Positions 48,601-62,265 of a stretch of 64,000 bases of DNA are shown here, in pieces. The notes below the pieces were generated by a model. That model had not been told where the DNA came from. It did not search any database and was given only the letters and a program-made list of their open reading frames with translations. How positions within the stretch are numbered: the first letter of the stretch is position 1; every line of letters starts with the position of its first letter. The DNA comes from Odobenus rosmarus divergens (lineage: Eukaryota > Chordata > Mammalia > Carnivora > Odobenidae): NCBI RefSeq assembly GCF_000321225.1, contig NW_004450380.1, positions 730,068 to 794,067 on the forward strand. The letters run 5' to 3'. Both the position numbers and the translations under genes were made by a program.

Positions 48601-48702
48601 GGGAATCATGTATTTTAAATATAGAGTTGGGACATTCATGCTAAAACTATTACTTTAACAAAGAAATCCAGATCTCCTACATCTGTTTTTGAACTAGTAT
48701 AT

Positions 48703-48760
48703 TTCTCTCTCTCTCACTCTCTTTCTCTCTCTCTCTCTCTTTTTTTTTTTTTTTTTGCAG
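48703..48760 (+). repeat. (TC)n-T16 tract ending in gcag
   Basis: CT repeat followed by 16 T (48741-48756) and gcag (AG at 48759-48760). In the sense orientation it is a near-ideal pyrimidine tract plus acceptor. The following bases do not match the expected next SDCCAG8 exon. Confidence 0.85.
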
Positions 48761-51700
48761 AAGCTTTATAGCTTGGCTCAATTTATTCATTTTGGAGGGG
48801 GAGGGGAAACATTACCAGGATTTGAAATAGGTGGTATAACATAGCCATATGCTATTTATGCAGCAGTTTCTGCAATAAATCTAATTTGGTGCTGTCAAAA
48901 AATTAGACTTATTTGATATAGCAGCACATTAGTAAATGATTGTGGCAGATTTAAAGTTGTCATTTAGTCTCTCCTTACTCTTAACAGAATCTTGCAAATT
49001 TGTCTTATCCCCCTTGCTCAAATCTGTGAAAAGTTCTCAGTTCTTTGTCCTGCAGTCCTGCAAATATTTTCACATCTGAAAGAAAGTCTTGCCTTAAGGT
49101 AATGGAGGAAAAGGGTGGAAGAAGGAGTACCCTCTGTGGCTAAAAGGCTACGTGGATCGATAGGCAGAAAAATCCATACACCAGGGAAAAATCATTGTAT
49201 TCTCATCCTTTTCAGTTCTTAGAAAAGCAAAACCGTTAGTCTCATTCAGAAGGTAGACAAATTAAGGAAGGTCAGTTCTCTATTAAGGAGCTGAAATATT
49301 TTTACCTTCCAGCCTACATCCATATGCTGCTTCGGGAAAATTGGTATGAATGAATGTGAGTGACATCAGCTCCTCGTCCGCACCTAGCAGGCCCTTAGAA
49401 ACGGCTTCACTGTTCTCTAGCAAACCTGGCGACATTGCTTCAATGCCACTTTATTTTTGCTGTGAAATTTGTCTTTCAGGTGCTGGTATCAAAGTACCTA
49501 AAACTTTTTCCTAGTTTTTCTGTTTCAAAGATAAAACAAGCGTCTTACACCTGAGGCAGATAACTGTTAACAGGATTCTCTGAATTCCTTAAATCCGTCC
49601 CTTTGAAAGAGGCATCGTGATGCTATTTCCCCTTTTCTTTTTCTTACGTACTTGAGGGGAACAGTGGATGTGTGTACACACTTATGCATCCCTGTGTGAG
49701 TGTAAGTGCTGTTTAACTGAGTGGCTTTTCATTTGTTTATGTTCTTGTCAAATACATTTTCTAAAACAAGCCTACTAGTGGGTTTCTGAAACGAAACGCA
49801 ATTTGCCAAGAATGCAGCATTCCTTCACGGTGATTTAAGCAGCCCCTGTGAAACTAGCATTTTGCTAATACTTCTTTCTTTTATATAGCAAATCAGACCA
49901 CGGAAGTGATCAGATTACCAGTACCCTTTCCATGCTATTCAGAAGCAGGCATCCAGGTAACCAAACTACCGTCAGGCACAGAATACACTAAAGGGAAAAA
50001 AAAATACCTGGAAAAATATTAAACAAACTTGCTGGGTAAATTAGATACTAGCTCTGAAAGGTTCTCCACATAAAAAGAAATTATTTAGAAATCATGTTTT
50101 GGGAAGATGGGAGAGGAAGCACCTCTTAGAATTCGTATTTGGTGTTCAAAAGCCACACCTTCAATTACACTGTATATATTACATAAGAATGATTTATAGG
50201 ACAGGGAATTTTGGAGATGAGGAATAGAATTGAAATTCGAGCTAAAAAAGAATGTCTCTGCACTTGGATTTGAAGCTGTCTTTGTCGGGTTTTGTTTTTG
50301 CTTTTATATTTAGCATCACAATAATTTTCTTTAATACATCTGAAGAATTGTTCTGAAAAAGTCCTTTTTTGGGTAAATTATAAATATTTAATCAATCAAA
50401 CCCCTAAGATTCAAATTTTAGATTGCATGTTTTTAGGCTGCTTTTATTAATAAAACCTGCCTGCAATTTTATGTCCATGAAAAAAACTTTAATTATTGCC
50501 TTTTCTACAAAGGATTTAGAAAATGTTTCCTGGCTTGACTAATTGTGCTTAATAAAAGCATATGCAATAGGACAAAATCTTGGGGTAATTCTTCCAAATC
50601 TAAAAGCAGCATTATGAATGAAGTAGCACTTAGGTTTACATTTGGCTTCACATTTATTTGTAACAGTGCTTTGGTTAAAAATCCGTGTCATCTCTTTTCT
50701 CCTAAAAAAGTGATCGCCCTTTTTCTTATAAGAAGACTGAATCGAGTCATTGGTTTGCCTTTTTCCTAGAGAATACAGTTGTCTAAAATGCTGGGAAATA
50801 ATTCAGCATTTCATGTCCGATTTATGAAGGGAGGGTAAATACTTGATAGCAGTGGATGACACAGAATAAATTTACTTGAGAGTATAATTTTCACCTAATT
50901 TTTATGAGTTAATTTTTTTCACAGAACTGGCCTATTGGTACCACTTCTATTTCTTTAGCTAGATGATGGTGTGCTCGTTGGGCAACATATATTTGAATAT
51001 TATTGAAGCAGAACTGTTTATTTTTTTAAATGATGAAATTTAAAATATACTCAATTTGTGTATTATGGGTTCAGTCTTTCAAAGCAGTAATGGAGCTGTG
51101 TGTTAATATATAGCTCATAATTGAAATGGTACATCTTTGTACATTTTAAGCATTTCAGTGTAAAATTTCTTAATTGGAATACTCTTTCCCTTGGCTAATT
51201 CATTAGTGAAAATATTTATTCCTCAAGTTAATGCTGTACAGTACGAAGCAATTTTTACATAGTGTAAACTTGTTTATGATATTTTGATTTCACTTTAAAA
51301 CTTTTATTTTCCTTCTTATACATATAGTTCATACTTGATATAATAAGAAGTGCAGACACACATGAAGGAAATACATATCAGCTGTCTGGTTTTTACAAAT
51401 GATCATTAAAATACCATGTCTTACTACTTTGACTCCAAATTATTGTCTTCCCGAACCCAAAAGTAATTTTCACAAGTACATTACACAACAGAACTTCATC
51501 TTCTGCTGGTTAGCAGGAGAGGATTTAAATCCATGCCGACAGTTCATTTGACAATGACCTTGAGGGGCTTTGCTTCTTGAAGAAGAAAGCAGAAGCTTGC
51601 GGTAAACAAAGTTCACTTCTGACAGATGGATTGAATGACAGAAAGGTTGCGAGTGCCAGAATAGCCCTGGCAGAGGAGGAAATGTTCAGTGGAATCCAAC

Positions 51701-53719
51701 AGGAGAGGAGGTGTGAACAGGTGCAGGGTTGCTGACGGAAGGGGAACCAGATGGAAGGAGCCAGAGCCAGTTTATTTAAAGGAAAAGGCAGAAAACATTG
51801 AAAGGCTGTGCGATCAGTGGCTAAAAGTGTTCATAGAGGAAGGTAAAAATTCACAAAGCAAAACTGCACAGTGGGGTAGCTAACACTTAGCATAATGGTA
51901 GTAATTTGTGAGTTTAGTTTGGAAGTTGCAATTGAAATACATTCATCTTGGCTCTTGACACCATCAAGTATAGATATTTGAAAGTTGTTTATTTTTTAAG
52001 TTTCTAAGCTTTTTTTACCCATCCATTAATTTAATTTCTTTCCAGCCAGAAGCTCCGTTGTGATAATACTAAAATTGTGTCGTCAGCTAGGAAAAGAAAA
52101 AAAAAATTTAAAGTGAAGGTTAACATTCCATTCAAATTTATCTTGTGATGCCTCAGTTTTGTTCACATATGGGAAGCAAATGCACGCACTGTTGGGTGAC
52201 ATCTGTAATATCTAAGAAATTTGCAGTGTTGGAATAGATGCTCTTGGTTGCTTTTGTTGTTTTGAGTCTCTGTTCATTTCGTGAAGTCCAGTTTGATTGT
52301 TCCAGGAAGATTAATGCTCTCTAAAATATATACTTGCCTGCCTGATCTTCAGGTTAATTTCTGTTGCTGAGGGTGCCCTGATTTTCACTGACTTCCCGTG
52401 ACCTGCCTTCAGGCGGACACCTGCAAACTCAAGAGGCATTTACAATAGGAACAGTATACAGTGGGGCAAGGAAGGGAGGACTTTCTTGTTTTCTTAGACC
52501 TACTAAAATTAAACTTTCTGCAAACCAAAGACATCCTTGCTAATCATCCGCCTGGTCACATCACCCATGCCATTTATGTGGGCCCTCGTCTACCGCTGCT
52601 GTCCTTGAAATTTTCCGACATTACATTACTGATAAAGAGCTGCCAATTGAGGAGGAGCTGCTATGAAGCAATCCCCAAGAGAAATGATGAAAAGGCACAA
52701 TTATTTTGAGATGTTAAAGACCTAGTAATTTATCCACAAGAGTTTATGCACACTGTTCACAAAGATTAAATACCCAGGGTGTACCCAGTGAGCACTGCAT
52801 TCACGTTACCCATCTCAGAGCAGCCTGGATCAGATAGCTTTGATTAGGGCTAGTGTTCGGAACATTCTGATTTTAGAGATCACGTCTACGATCCATGGCT
52901 TGCTTTTGTCAGTGAAAAGAGAACTGCAATTTGATTAGCAGTTATAGAAGACGTTTATTCATGCCTGTGTTGTTCATGGAGAGCCGTGTGCTCTTGGTCA
53001 TTTCTTTTTAAGAAATGTACACAACTGTATATTTGGAGGAAAACGAGTAAATGATTTCTTCTAACAAAAGGAAATTGATCATCTGTATTTACAACCAGCT
53101 TCAAAATGTGCCTCTTTTCTCCCACTTGTTAAGATGCTTTCATTTAATAGATATTCTTATTAACCTAAAATTTTACATAAAGTTGATCGCGCATACTTGC
53201 TTTAATTGTAATGTACTGAATTTGCCATCTCTTCCATCATAGTTCCTGAATACCTTTATAAAATCCCTTTTATAGCAATATAGAGCCTTTTTATAATAAT
53301 ATAGAAAACTAGTGTGGTGCTGCTATGTAAAATAATACCACAAAATTCACCTGAATTGTGGGATATAAACTGAAAAGTTAGAAAAAGGAACTAACAATTA
53401 GTCATCATTTGCTACATCACAGATTAAACTGCAGGCTCTTTATAGGTGGAACTCATAGCTTTCCAGAAACATGTAAACTTAGCTGTGCTCAGCATCATGT
53501 CTTATGTCATAGGGGTTTTGTAATTTTTTTTGAATGAAGGGATAACGGGTTGATTGCTATTAAATAGGCATTCATTCAACATTAGCTACACCAGGCACTG
53601 TATAAAATGGATGTAATAACTTACCTACATGTGTGTGCATAAAATCTGGAAAACAGCATTTGTATTTATAAATATTCCTTAGCTCAGATCATTGGGAGTG
53701 AACGAATTAGTGAAACAAG

Positions 53720-53850
53720 CCTAGTCCAACCCTCATTATCATATGTGAGGACTGCAGTGAGGGACACTAAGTGACTTGCCCAAGGTCAGCAATTCTGCAG
53801 TGGAAGCTAAGAGTACAATCTCCATCTCCTCACTCTTAGTCTAGCGCTGT
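53720..53850 (-). repeat. MIR fragment, minus strand
   Basis: 'aagtgacttgcccaaggtca', 'gcagtggaagctaagagt' and 'cactcttagtctagcgctgt'. Confidence 0.65.
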
Positions 53851-54099
53851 TTGGTATTCCACATTATACACCCCTGGTATTCAGTGATAACATGACTTGT
53901 CGGAAGAAACCTGTTAAAATCTTTCTGTAGGAGTCTTGCACAACCTGTTGCTGAAAGGAAAAACAATTTTCTTTTTGGACTTTTCCACCAGTTACTAGTT
54001 CTTGAAACAAACAAAAGAGCTGTAACTTACAATGACCACTTCTTGGAACACTCCTCCCGGGGGTAATGGTCAAGGTAGCTCCCAGGACACATTGCTTAC

Positions 54100-54295
54100 T
54101 CTGTGATGAGCACGTTACTCATATTAACTCACTTAGTCTCCATGTGACCCTTTCAGGTAGATTCTGCCATGAGCCCATTTTACAGATATGAAAACTGAGG
54201 TGTATGGAGCTTGCTACCTTGACCAAGTTCACAGCACTAGCAATGAGGTGGAGTTGGGATTCAAGCCTCAGCAATTAGGCTCCAGAATGGGCTTA
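54100..54295 (-). repeat. MIR, minus strand
   Basis: 'tcatattaactcacttagtc', 'cccattttacagatatgaaa', 'accaagttcacagcactagc' and 'gggattcaagcctcagcaat'. Confidence 0.8.
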
Positions 54296-56231
54296 TTTAT
54301 TACACTTAGTATGTTGCCTCTGATGGTGGGTGTCATGAGAAAATCGATTCTGTGATCAGTTCCTTTTGGAAAGTTGAATTAAGTAGGGTTCTTGCCAGTC
54401 GGGCTTCTCAGAGCCTTGGAAATGCTAACTAGTGCGCATTGTGACTCTCTTGGAAAGGGATTTAGTTTTCAACATTTTCCAAATTTATACGACTTATGGA
54501 ATCTCTTCTACCAAATCTCCACATCTCTCCCAAGAATCAGGTTTTTAGGAATATACACTTTGGGAAAAATTAATCTAAATTCATTTGTGGTAGGATAATT
54601 ACGAATTGTCACGAGGGAAGTTTTTGTTTTCTTGTCGGCACCTCTGGAACTTCTCTCCCCAGCCGTTCCATTCATGCTGAGAGCAGGCATGTGGGTACCT
54701 TTCAATTTAGGTTGAGTCTGTCCTCTAAAGCACGGGGGAACATCTCTGACCATTCAAGGAATGGTCAGCTGGGCCAGAGTTAATGTTAAAATGGGTTCTC
54801 CAGCTCCACCATTCTAACTTGGACTTTATATATAGTTCTTGAAAAACAACTTGGCAGATAACTGGACGCCAGTCAGTTGCTAAGATTTAGGTACCTCTCT
54901 CAAAGCTTGACTCTTAGAATAAGATTTCATAGAGTAAAATACCATGGATGCTTTGGGATATAAATCCTTTCAGAAAACCTTCTGCCAGGAGTTACTGGCA
55001 CAGAGTCAAAGTCTGGGCCCCTAAATCAGACTCTGCAATAGACCTTACTCTCCTTCAGCTCTTGCTATTAGAAGTATTCCTCCCTTCTAAGTATATCCCT
55101 TCCAGTATCATGAAGAAATAGAGCAACTCATGGAGAGTAAGCTCTAGAAGTCGAGAAGTTGAGCACTCCTAATGTGCTAATTTTTCTGTAAATACACTCG
55201 GAGGTGCCTATAATTTATCATTATTTCCAGCAGCTCCTATTGGTAAGATTTTCTGTAAATAATGATGTGGCAGTGATAATGATGGCTGGAACAGTGACTC
55301 TCGCAAGAGCTTGCTGTGTGCGGTCCTGGCTCCCCATCCACCCCTCCCCTTGCTGGGTTTTAAATTCTGTTTCTTCCAACAAACAAACTCCAGCAATTTT
55401 TGTAGAGGGTTGAAACCATTCATTGGTTTATCTGAATTCCACAAAGTGCAGATTAGGTTTTGCAGTAAGTGAGAATTACGAAGGCAGCAGATTAGCTCAC
55501 CAGGCAGTGGGATAGTTTATTAAACTGGCTGACACACTGATTGACTAATACAACTACGTGGTCCTCTTGATCAGCTTTGAAAGTGCTAGTTTTTTACTAG
55601 AAACAAGTAATGAGCGATACAAGGTTGATTACTGGGGATTCAAAAGTCTGTGGGGGAAAAGAAAAGAAATCTGTGGGGGAAAATCTCTTAGGGAACCTGT
55701 TTTTGCCATTTAATAATTACAGAGAGACTATTAAGATTTTCCAACTATATGCACATTTACTTATTAGGAGTCTTAATGCATGTTCATAACTGGATATTTT
55801 TCTATAATTTGCCAGCTTGGCTGTGTGGAATAATTTTTAATATGCTTTATAATTTAATTTTAATTATGCATATGTATTTTGGAAGGTGCTTCAAACCAGA
55901 TCTGATTTTTTTAAAAAAAGATTTTATTGCTTACATTTGTGTAGTATGGTAACTGCTTCAGCATTAGCAATTCTTCGTTTTCTATCAGAATTCTTATTTC
56001 TCCTTTCAAGCAATGGTGACTGGACGACTTAAATGAGAAATTTGTCAAGGTAAAAAAAAAATGTTATTTTAATAGCTTTTGTTTTTTATAAAAAATGATG
56101 AGATTTGATATCTTCATGAGGCATTTAAAGTTAGCAAGTTTTGGCAACATGGTTATTTTGATTTGTGACCCATCGGGATTAAAAATGATTCTTTGCTCTG
56201 GGGAAATAGACAAAGGAGTTATGCTCAAACC

Positions 56232-56552
56232 CACACTGTCCAGTGGAAATACAAGGAGAGCCACAACATGCAAGCTGCATATTTAATGAAAAATTTCCAA
56301 ATAGCCTTATTTTAAAAGGTGAAAAGAAACAGGTGAAATTAATTCTAATAGTTTTGTTAACCCAATATAGAAAATGGTATCATTTCAACATGTAATCAAG
56401 ATAAATTAATGAGATTTTTTTTTTTTTTTTTGCTTTTTTTTTCTAATTCTCCCCAGCCCGGTGCATTATTATTTACACCTACAGTGTCTCTCACTTGAGC
56501 CTAGCCACGCATCAGGTAGTGACAGCCACGTGTGGCCAGTGGCTGCTGTATA
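56232..56552. mobile_element. Old DNA-transposon-like interspersed repeat
   Basis: 'cacactgtccagtggaaata', 'aagaaacaggtgaaattaat', 'tcatttcaacatgtaatcaa' and the end 'gccacgtgtggccagtggct' match a common mammalian repeat whose ends resemble the MER5-type group. A T17 run interrupts it at about 56416. Class is uncertain. Confidence 0.5.
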
Positions 56553-57335
56553 AAACCATGGCAGCCCTAGGCTCTTGTGTTCACTTTCCCCGGCTTCTTC
56601 TCAACACGCAGTCTAGATGCAGTTGGTTTCTCCTGAGCATAAACCCTGAATTCTATTTCTACAAGAACTGGAATCATTCTATAAAAACAAGAAAATCATG
56701 TCAGCTTTTTCTGTAATTTTGGAGCCAGTAGCCAGGCCTGTCTTTGATTAGTCCTTTTCTAAAGAACTGCCACTTTGAGCAGGAGGGGGAGGAGGAGGGA
56801 GGAAGCTGCCATTTACTGGTCATTCTTTGAAGAGCAGCCGAACTCCTCGCTGCCCCAGCCGCCCCTGAGAGTAAGTTCTCCCTATCTTAGGGTCCTGGCT
56901 TTGCCTTTACACCTTACAGCTGTTGCAAATAAATTCGACAATGAAATAACTAGATGCCAGGCCATTAGTTGAATTTAGACGTTTGTCAAATGGTGGTCTG
57001 GGCCGGATGTTGCTGGTTGCTTTAAATAGATTGTCTCACGTATCCAGATAACATCATTTCACTAAATGAGAAAATGACCTTAGATAGCTCCCATCCAACG
57101 GCTCATGGCAAGTGTCTCTCAGGGCCCCAGTCTAGTCTGGGTGTGTCCAAAGCCCCAACTCACGCCCACGGTAGAATACCACTCCTCCCATATGGCTTTT
57201 ATCGGGACATTGAGGACATTTTTTATTTTTTCTTTGGGCTTGTGAGTCTTTGAGATAATTGTATGGATCATTACACTTTGAATAGTCATCGTCTAGGAAA
57301 TAATAATGAGAATAATAGTGGTACCGACTAATATT

Positions 57336-57535
57336 TTTGAACACAGGATATGCCCGTGCTGTACTAAGAATATTTTACATACAATGTCCTGGTATTCCGA
57401 AGGAGAGACACATCATTAGCCCCATTTCACATTTGAGAAAACAGAATCATAGGGTAAGTGAGTTGCTTGGGGTGCACAGCTAGTGAGGGAATAAAGCTGT
57501 CAGACACCAAGGTCTGAGCTCTTAACCTCTGGCTC
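57336..57535 (-). repeat. MIR, minus strand
   Basis: 'tgctgtactaagaatatttt', 'ccccatttcacatttgagaa', 'gcacagctagtgagggaata' and 'gtctgagctcttaacctctg'. Confidence 0.8.
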
Positions 57536-59535
57536 GTGTGTGCAAATGCGTGACCCAGCCGTGCTGGCGGGGGGGCTCACGTGCTGAGGCCTCAAGGCCA
57601 AGAGCACAATGTTGCTTTTAGAGGCCCTTTAGGATTTTAGTTGCTTCTATTCCTTTCCTCAGGGCATGAATTCCCCTGTTTTGGGTGCACTCAGAACAGG
57701 CTACCCTGTAGAAATGAGTTTCAATATAGATTTAGAATAAAGGTAGAAGCAGGTCTTTGGGAACAGAAAGAACAGCTGTGCAGCCATAGGAATGAGGAGT
57801 AGAAAACCCAACACACACTTATGTTACTGCGGAAAAGGAACCTTTCAGAAGGTAGGTAAGAATTGTTGTAAGCACATGTTCCGAGCCAAATAGAAATCAG
57901 GTTAAACAAATCATAAAATGACTGCAAGGGAAAATGTTTTCATGAGGAAAACGACCCCAGGCCTGTGGCAGGAACATGCTTCTCTAATTTGGAAGAGTGA
58001 GGATAACACTGGGATGGGAATCTGAACACTTGGGCCCTGGTCAGTTTTCTCTTCTGTAAAATGTAATTGTGCTTTTCAGCTCCAGAACCCCACGCAAAAT
58101 TATGGAAAGTTTACAGAGATCTCAATCAAGTTTTAAAAATGAACGAACTATATTTTTGTTATCAAGCCAAGGTTAGTCAGTAATACACAATCCTAATTTG
58201 TAGGTACAAACATACTGAGTGTTTGACCAAAAACACACCACTTCAGCAACAGTGAAAACTCTCCTATCTTTATTACGGCATTTCCCCACTTGCTCAGACT
58301 CAAACTTCTGGTAAATTCAGCCATTTGACCCATAGCTATAAACTAAGATATAAATTAAAAAGTACTTTTAAGAAACAAAACAAAACAAAAAGCATGGCAG
58401 CGACTCATACCCAAAACAACCAATGCAAAAAATTAGAAGAAGCAGATCATACTTCCATTTGCTTTCTGGATCTTTAGAACAGCATCTGAGACTTTCCATG
58501 CAGCAGCTGTTACAAAGCGCCTTCTCTTTCCAGTCACTCACTGGTGGTGGGCACCTGGAGGTACAACAGGGAGCAGTGAGCCCCAAGAGCTTCATAGCAG
58601 GGGCAACAGTAGCAGCAAGAGGGCCTTCCTCATTTGACACTATGACCTTGACTATCAAGTGGAGTCGATTATATTCGTTATAGTTTGCTCAAGGAAGCAG
58701 AGCCATAATTAATATATATTTGAGACATATTTCTACTGTAAATGGTCAGATTTCTTGGGGCCCAATGCCTGGAAAAGTTCTCTCATGTGGAACTTCTCAC
58801 CTCCCAACATCCCAGGTAATTGAAGCATGACTCTGTAGCGCTTGAGAAATAAGATGCAATAAAGTGTATTTGATAATTGCAATTCTTGCTATTATAGCCT
58901 GTTTCTTAATAAATTTAGTAGCCACAAAGCAACCAACACATTCCCCATTTAATAGTGGATCTGAGAAATAATTTCAAGAACATTTTAATAATAAAATAGA
59001 AACGTATTTCAATCAGTGGTATCACAACTTGACAATGACGCATATCCATTGACAGTTTACAGAAATGCCATTATAACATATATGTTGATCCTACTGATGT
59101 CCGATCTGAAGTTACTCATCAGAAGGATGAATTGTGGGGACTATGTAGATAAACTGACATTTTTCAGAGAGGAAAGTCAGGAATGGACTAACGTGATCAG
59201 TTTATATAGAAGGGTCAGAGATGGAAAATACGCATATTTTGACAACAGGAAGATACAAAGGCAAAATCATGATCTAGTTTATTTTATGCAGTAGCATATT
59301 TGTTCTTATTCTTTGGTCTGGTGAACTGGGCCCATGGTGTCACAAAATAGAATAGACTTACAGTTACTTATGCATCAGAGACCTCTGAGCTCTTGAAATG
59401 TTTTAAGGGTGAAAATTGCTGAAATGTGCGTTTGGAGGTTGTTCAGTGTCAGTATCTACCTATGGTAGCTACCACATCTAGGAAACAATTTCAGAAATTG
59501 CTCTTGCTATTGCTGTAGTAATAAGTGCTCTCCCT

Positions 59536-60390
59536 GCTTCTAATGTTGTCCCTTCCCCATCTGTTCCCCACACTGCAGCCAGAGTGATCTTTCTGAAGTA
59601 TGAGTGTGATCACAACACTCCCCTGCTTAAAACCCTACATTGGCTCCCTATTTCCCTTAGGATGAAGTCCTTAAAAATAGCTTCGTGTTCTGGCTCCTGC
59701 CTACATCTTCAGTCTTTTCTTTATCCAATCTCCCTCTACCAGCAGCTCGCTTCTACCCTGCAACATGTATATGCCACCCTTCGGTCATGCCAAGGCTGTT
59801 TGCAATGTTCCAAAGGCACCTGGGTTATCTCTCCACCCTGAATCTTGCACGCACTGTCCACTTCACTTGTCTCAAGATTCTTCTCAGGGGCACCTGGGTG
59901 GCTCAGTCGTTAAGCGTCTGCCTTCAGTTCGGGTCATGGTCCCGGGGTCCTGGGATCGAGCTCCGCACCGGGCACCCTGGTCCGCGGGAGGCCTGCTTCT
60001 CCCTCTCCCACTCCCCCGCTTGTGTTCCCTCTCTCACTGTGTCTCTCTCTATCAAATAAATAAAATTTAAAAAAAAAAGATTCTTCTCATTCTTTGGATG
60101 GCTAATTACAACTCTTTTTCAGCCTCTAATTTTTTAAGCTTCCTAAAATCCTCCCTGACTGTACCTCGCCACTCTCCAACTCCTATCCCATCTTCCCATA
60201 GGATAGCAGGACGTTAGCCCTATTTTCATATTTTTTTCCCATTCTGTTTCAGTTGTTCTTTCTTGTCTGTTTTCTTCACCATGAATTCTGAAGGCATGGT
60301 TGCGGTCTGTGTCTTGAACTCTGATGCATCCCCACACTTTCGTGCTTGGCACAAAGTAGGTGTTTAAGTATTTGTTGAATGGATGAGCAG
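59536..60390 (+). repeat. LINE-2, long fragment split by a SINE
   Basis: 'cactgcagccagagtgatct', 'cactcccctgcttaaaaccc', 'ttggctccctatttccctta' and 'ttctggctcctgcctacatc' continue after the SINE with 'aaaatcctccctgactgtac'. It ends 'gtttaagtatttgttgaatg'. This is the best-preserved L2 in the window. Confidence 0.88.
59887..60076 (+). mobile_element. CAN-SINE inside the L2
   Basis: 'ggggcacctgggtggctcag', 'tcgttaagcgtctgccttca', 'gggatcgagctccgcaccgg' and 'ccctctcccactcccccgct', with tail aaataaataaaat then A. The exact 13 bp target duplication aagattcttctca lies at 59874-59886 and 60077-60089. Low divergence and an exact duplication point to a young insertion. Confidence 0.96.
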
Positions 60391-60419
60391 TAGGAGTCTG
60401 ACAAAGCCACTCATGTGAG

Positions 60420-60640
60420 GCAATGCCATAGAATGGAAGTACCCTGGACTTGAAGTGAGAAGACAGGTGTCGGTTCTAGATCTGCCACTTATTACTAGCT
60501 GTGCACCGTGGAGCAAATCTCTTAATTCTCTGGGCTTGAGGTGTCTCTTGTGTCAAGCAGGGCTAACTGTTCCATCTCCCTGCCTTCCAGAATTGTTAGG
60601 AAGAGTAGAGAGTTCAATGTATTTGAGTGTTCTTTGCAAA
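60420..60640 (+). repeat. MIR
   Basis: 'ggacttgaagtgagaagaca', 'ctagatctgccacttattac', 'tagctgtgcaccgtggagca' and 'aattctctgggcttgaggtg'. Confidence 0.82.
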
Positions 60641-61394
60641 ACAAAAAGCACAGATGTGGGGAGGACACTGAGTTGCTAAGAGTCCGTGGTTTTGTCTGAA
60701 GTAAATGTGAGTCGCGCACACGATGTAACAGAAGCGGGCAGTATCTCGTCAAGCATGGCCTCCTTTGCTTGATGGTTAGAGCTTTCAAGTTATTTTGGAG
60801 ATACTGTAAGAGAACACTTTGGGAGAGAAAATTATTTTTAGGGCTGGTTTTGTTAATTATTTCCTTTCTTTTGTGTTTATTCCTTTGAAAGACGTTGATC
60901 TCCTTTCTGTTTCTGCTTCCTTTCCTAGAAGTGACTCATGTTCTAATCTGATAACTCATCTTTCAACATTGTACTTAAAATTCTGACACACTTTGCAGTG
61001 AAGAAAATAGAAATAATTTACTCTAGGAAATATGTATGATGCCATTAGGGTTTTTTTGCATACTTGAGGAAGTAGGGGTTACTGAAAGCTACTCCTCTTG
61101 TATTTTTTTATCCCGGTTTGTTCTATCCTAGTATTTCTACGTTTGCTCAACTATGAGAACATAGCCCCTGTTAGCAGTAAACAAGTACAGGATTTTGTGT
61201 TCTTGTCAAACATGAAAGATAACATGTTGCCTACTAATTTTACTGTTGTTTTTACTTTGTTATTGTTGTCCATAACAATATGAAACTAAATTGTTGGCCA
61301 AAATAGGGATTATCTGATCCTGTTCTCTTCCAATCAGTAGACAAGAGGATCCTTAAACCTGTGTGGAGACTTAGTACTTTCCATCTCTTAACAG

Positions 61395-61560
61395 TCATTC
61401 ATTCATTCATTCTTTCATTCTTTCGTTCATCAAATATTTGTTGACCACACAAGTATGTCCCAGGCACCATTCCAAGCTCTTGGGATAAATTAGTGAGCAA
61501 AACCAAGGTCTCTAGTTTTTAGGTACTTACATTCCAGATAAGATGTGCTTGTCTTATCTT
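61395..61560. repeat. Ancient interspersed repeat with (CATT)n start
   Basis: Short cattcattcatt run, then 'aaatatttgttgaccacaca', 'ccaggcaccattccaagctc' and 'ggtacttacattccagataa'. It is the same old repeat type as the flank at 6230-6330. Family not assigned. Confidence 0.45.
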
Positions 61561-61871
61561 CTCTGGAACTCTGTGACGAGCTTGAGGCCAGAGACATAGT
61601 TGTGTGGCTTTCAGTGTTTTTGTAAAAGTCAATGTATTTCTTTAAGAAAGATACAACTAATTGATAATGTCACTGTAGGAAGAAGTGATCCAATAACATA
61701 TGGGACAAATGGAAAAGGAGAAGGAGAACTATCTTGGAATTCAGCTGTCAAGATGGATAATATAGGTTTTAAAAGACACACACTTAGGGATAATTTAATT
61801 ATTTCAATGATGTTGTTATGCTTTTAACCTTTTCTCATTTCTCTTCATCCCTGATAAACTAAGAGATTGAA

Positions 61872-62098
61872 GCATAGGCATTCATACTGTCGGATTTTAG
61901 AGTCAGGTAGGCCTGGATTGCCTGGCTATGCCCCTTAATAACTAGGAGATTTTGAACAATATGACCTTTCTAGGCCTCAGTTTCCTCAATTATAAAGTAG
62001 GGATAGTAAGAGACTCTACCTCAGAGGGTTGGTATGAGAATTAAATAAAAGGATAAATGTGAAGAGCTTAACTTATGGTAAACATTAATAAATAATAG
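61872..62098 (+). repeat. MIR
   Basis: 'ttagagtcaggtaggcctgg', 'tctaggcctcagtttcctca', 'ctcagagggttggtatgaga' and 'taaacattaataaataatag' give a nearly full-length MIR. Confidence 0.85.
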
Positions 62099-62109
62099 CT
62101 TATTAAAAT

Positions 62110-62265
62110 TATTAATCCTTCAAGGTAGGATTTTTTCTGCCCTATTTGAAGAACCCCAAGATTAAAAGAATTAAGTTACTTGTCCATGGCCACACAAGAA
62201 ATAAGAAAGTGAATGCCATACTTTGACACTGTAGCTGTGTGAGTTTTCTAGTGTATTCTGTTGCC
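62110..62265 (-). repeat. MIR, minus strand
   Basis: 'gttacttgtccatggccaca' and 'caagaaataagaaagtgaat' are antisense MIR, about 10 bp from the plus-strand MIR before it. Confidence 0.6.

Noticed and set aside
59685..60070. 101-124 codon frames
   Set aside because: They run from L2 into a CAN-SINE, so they are read-through of two repeats.
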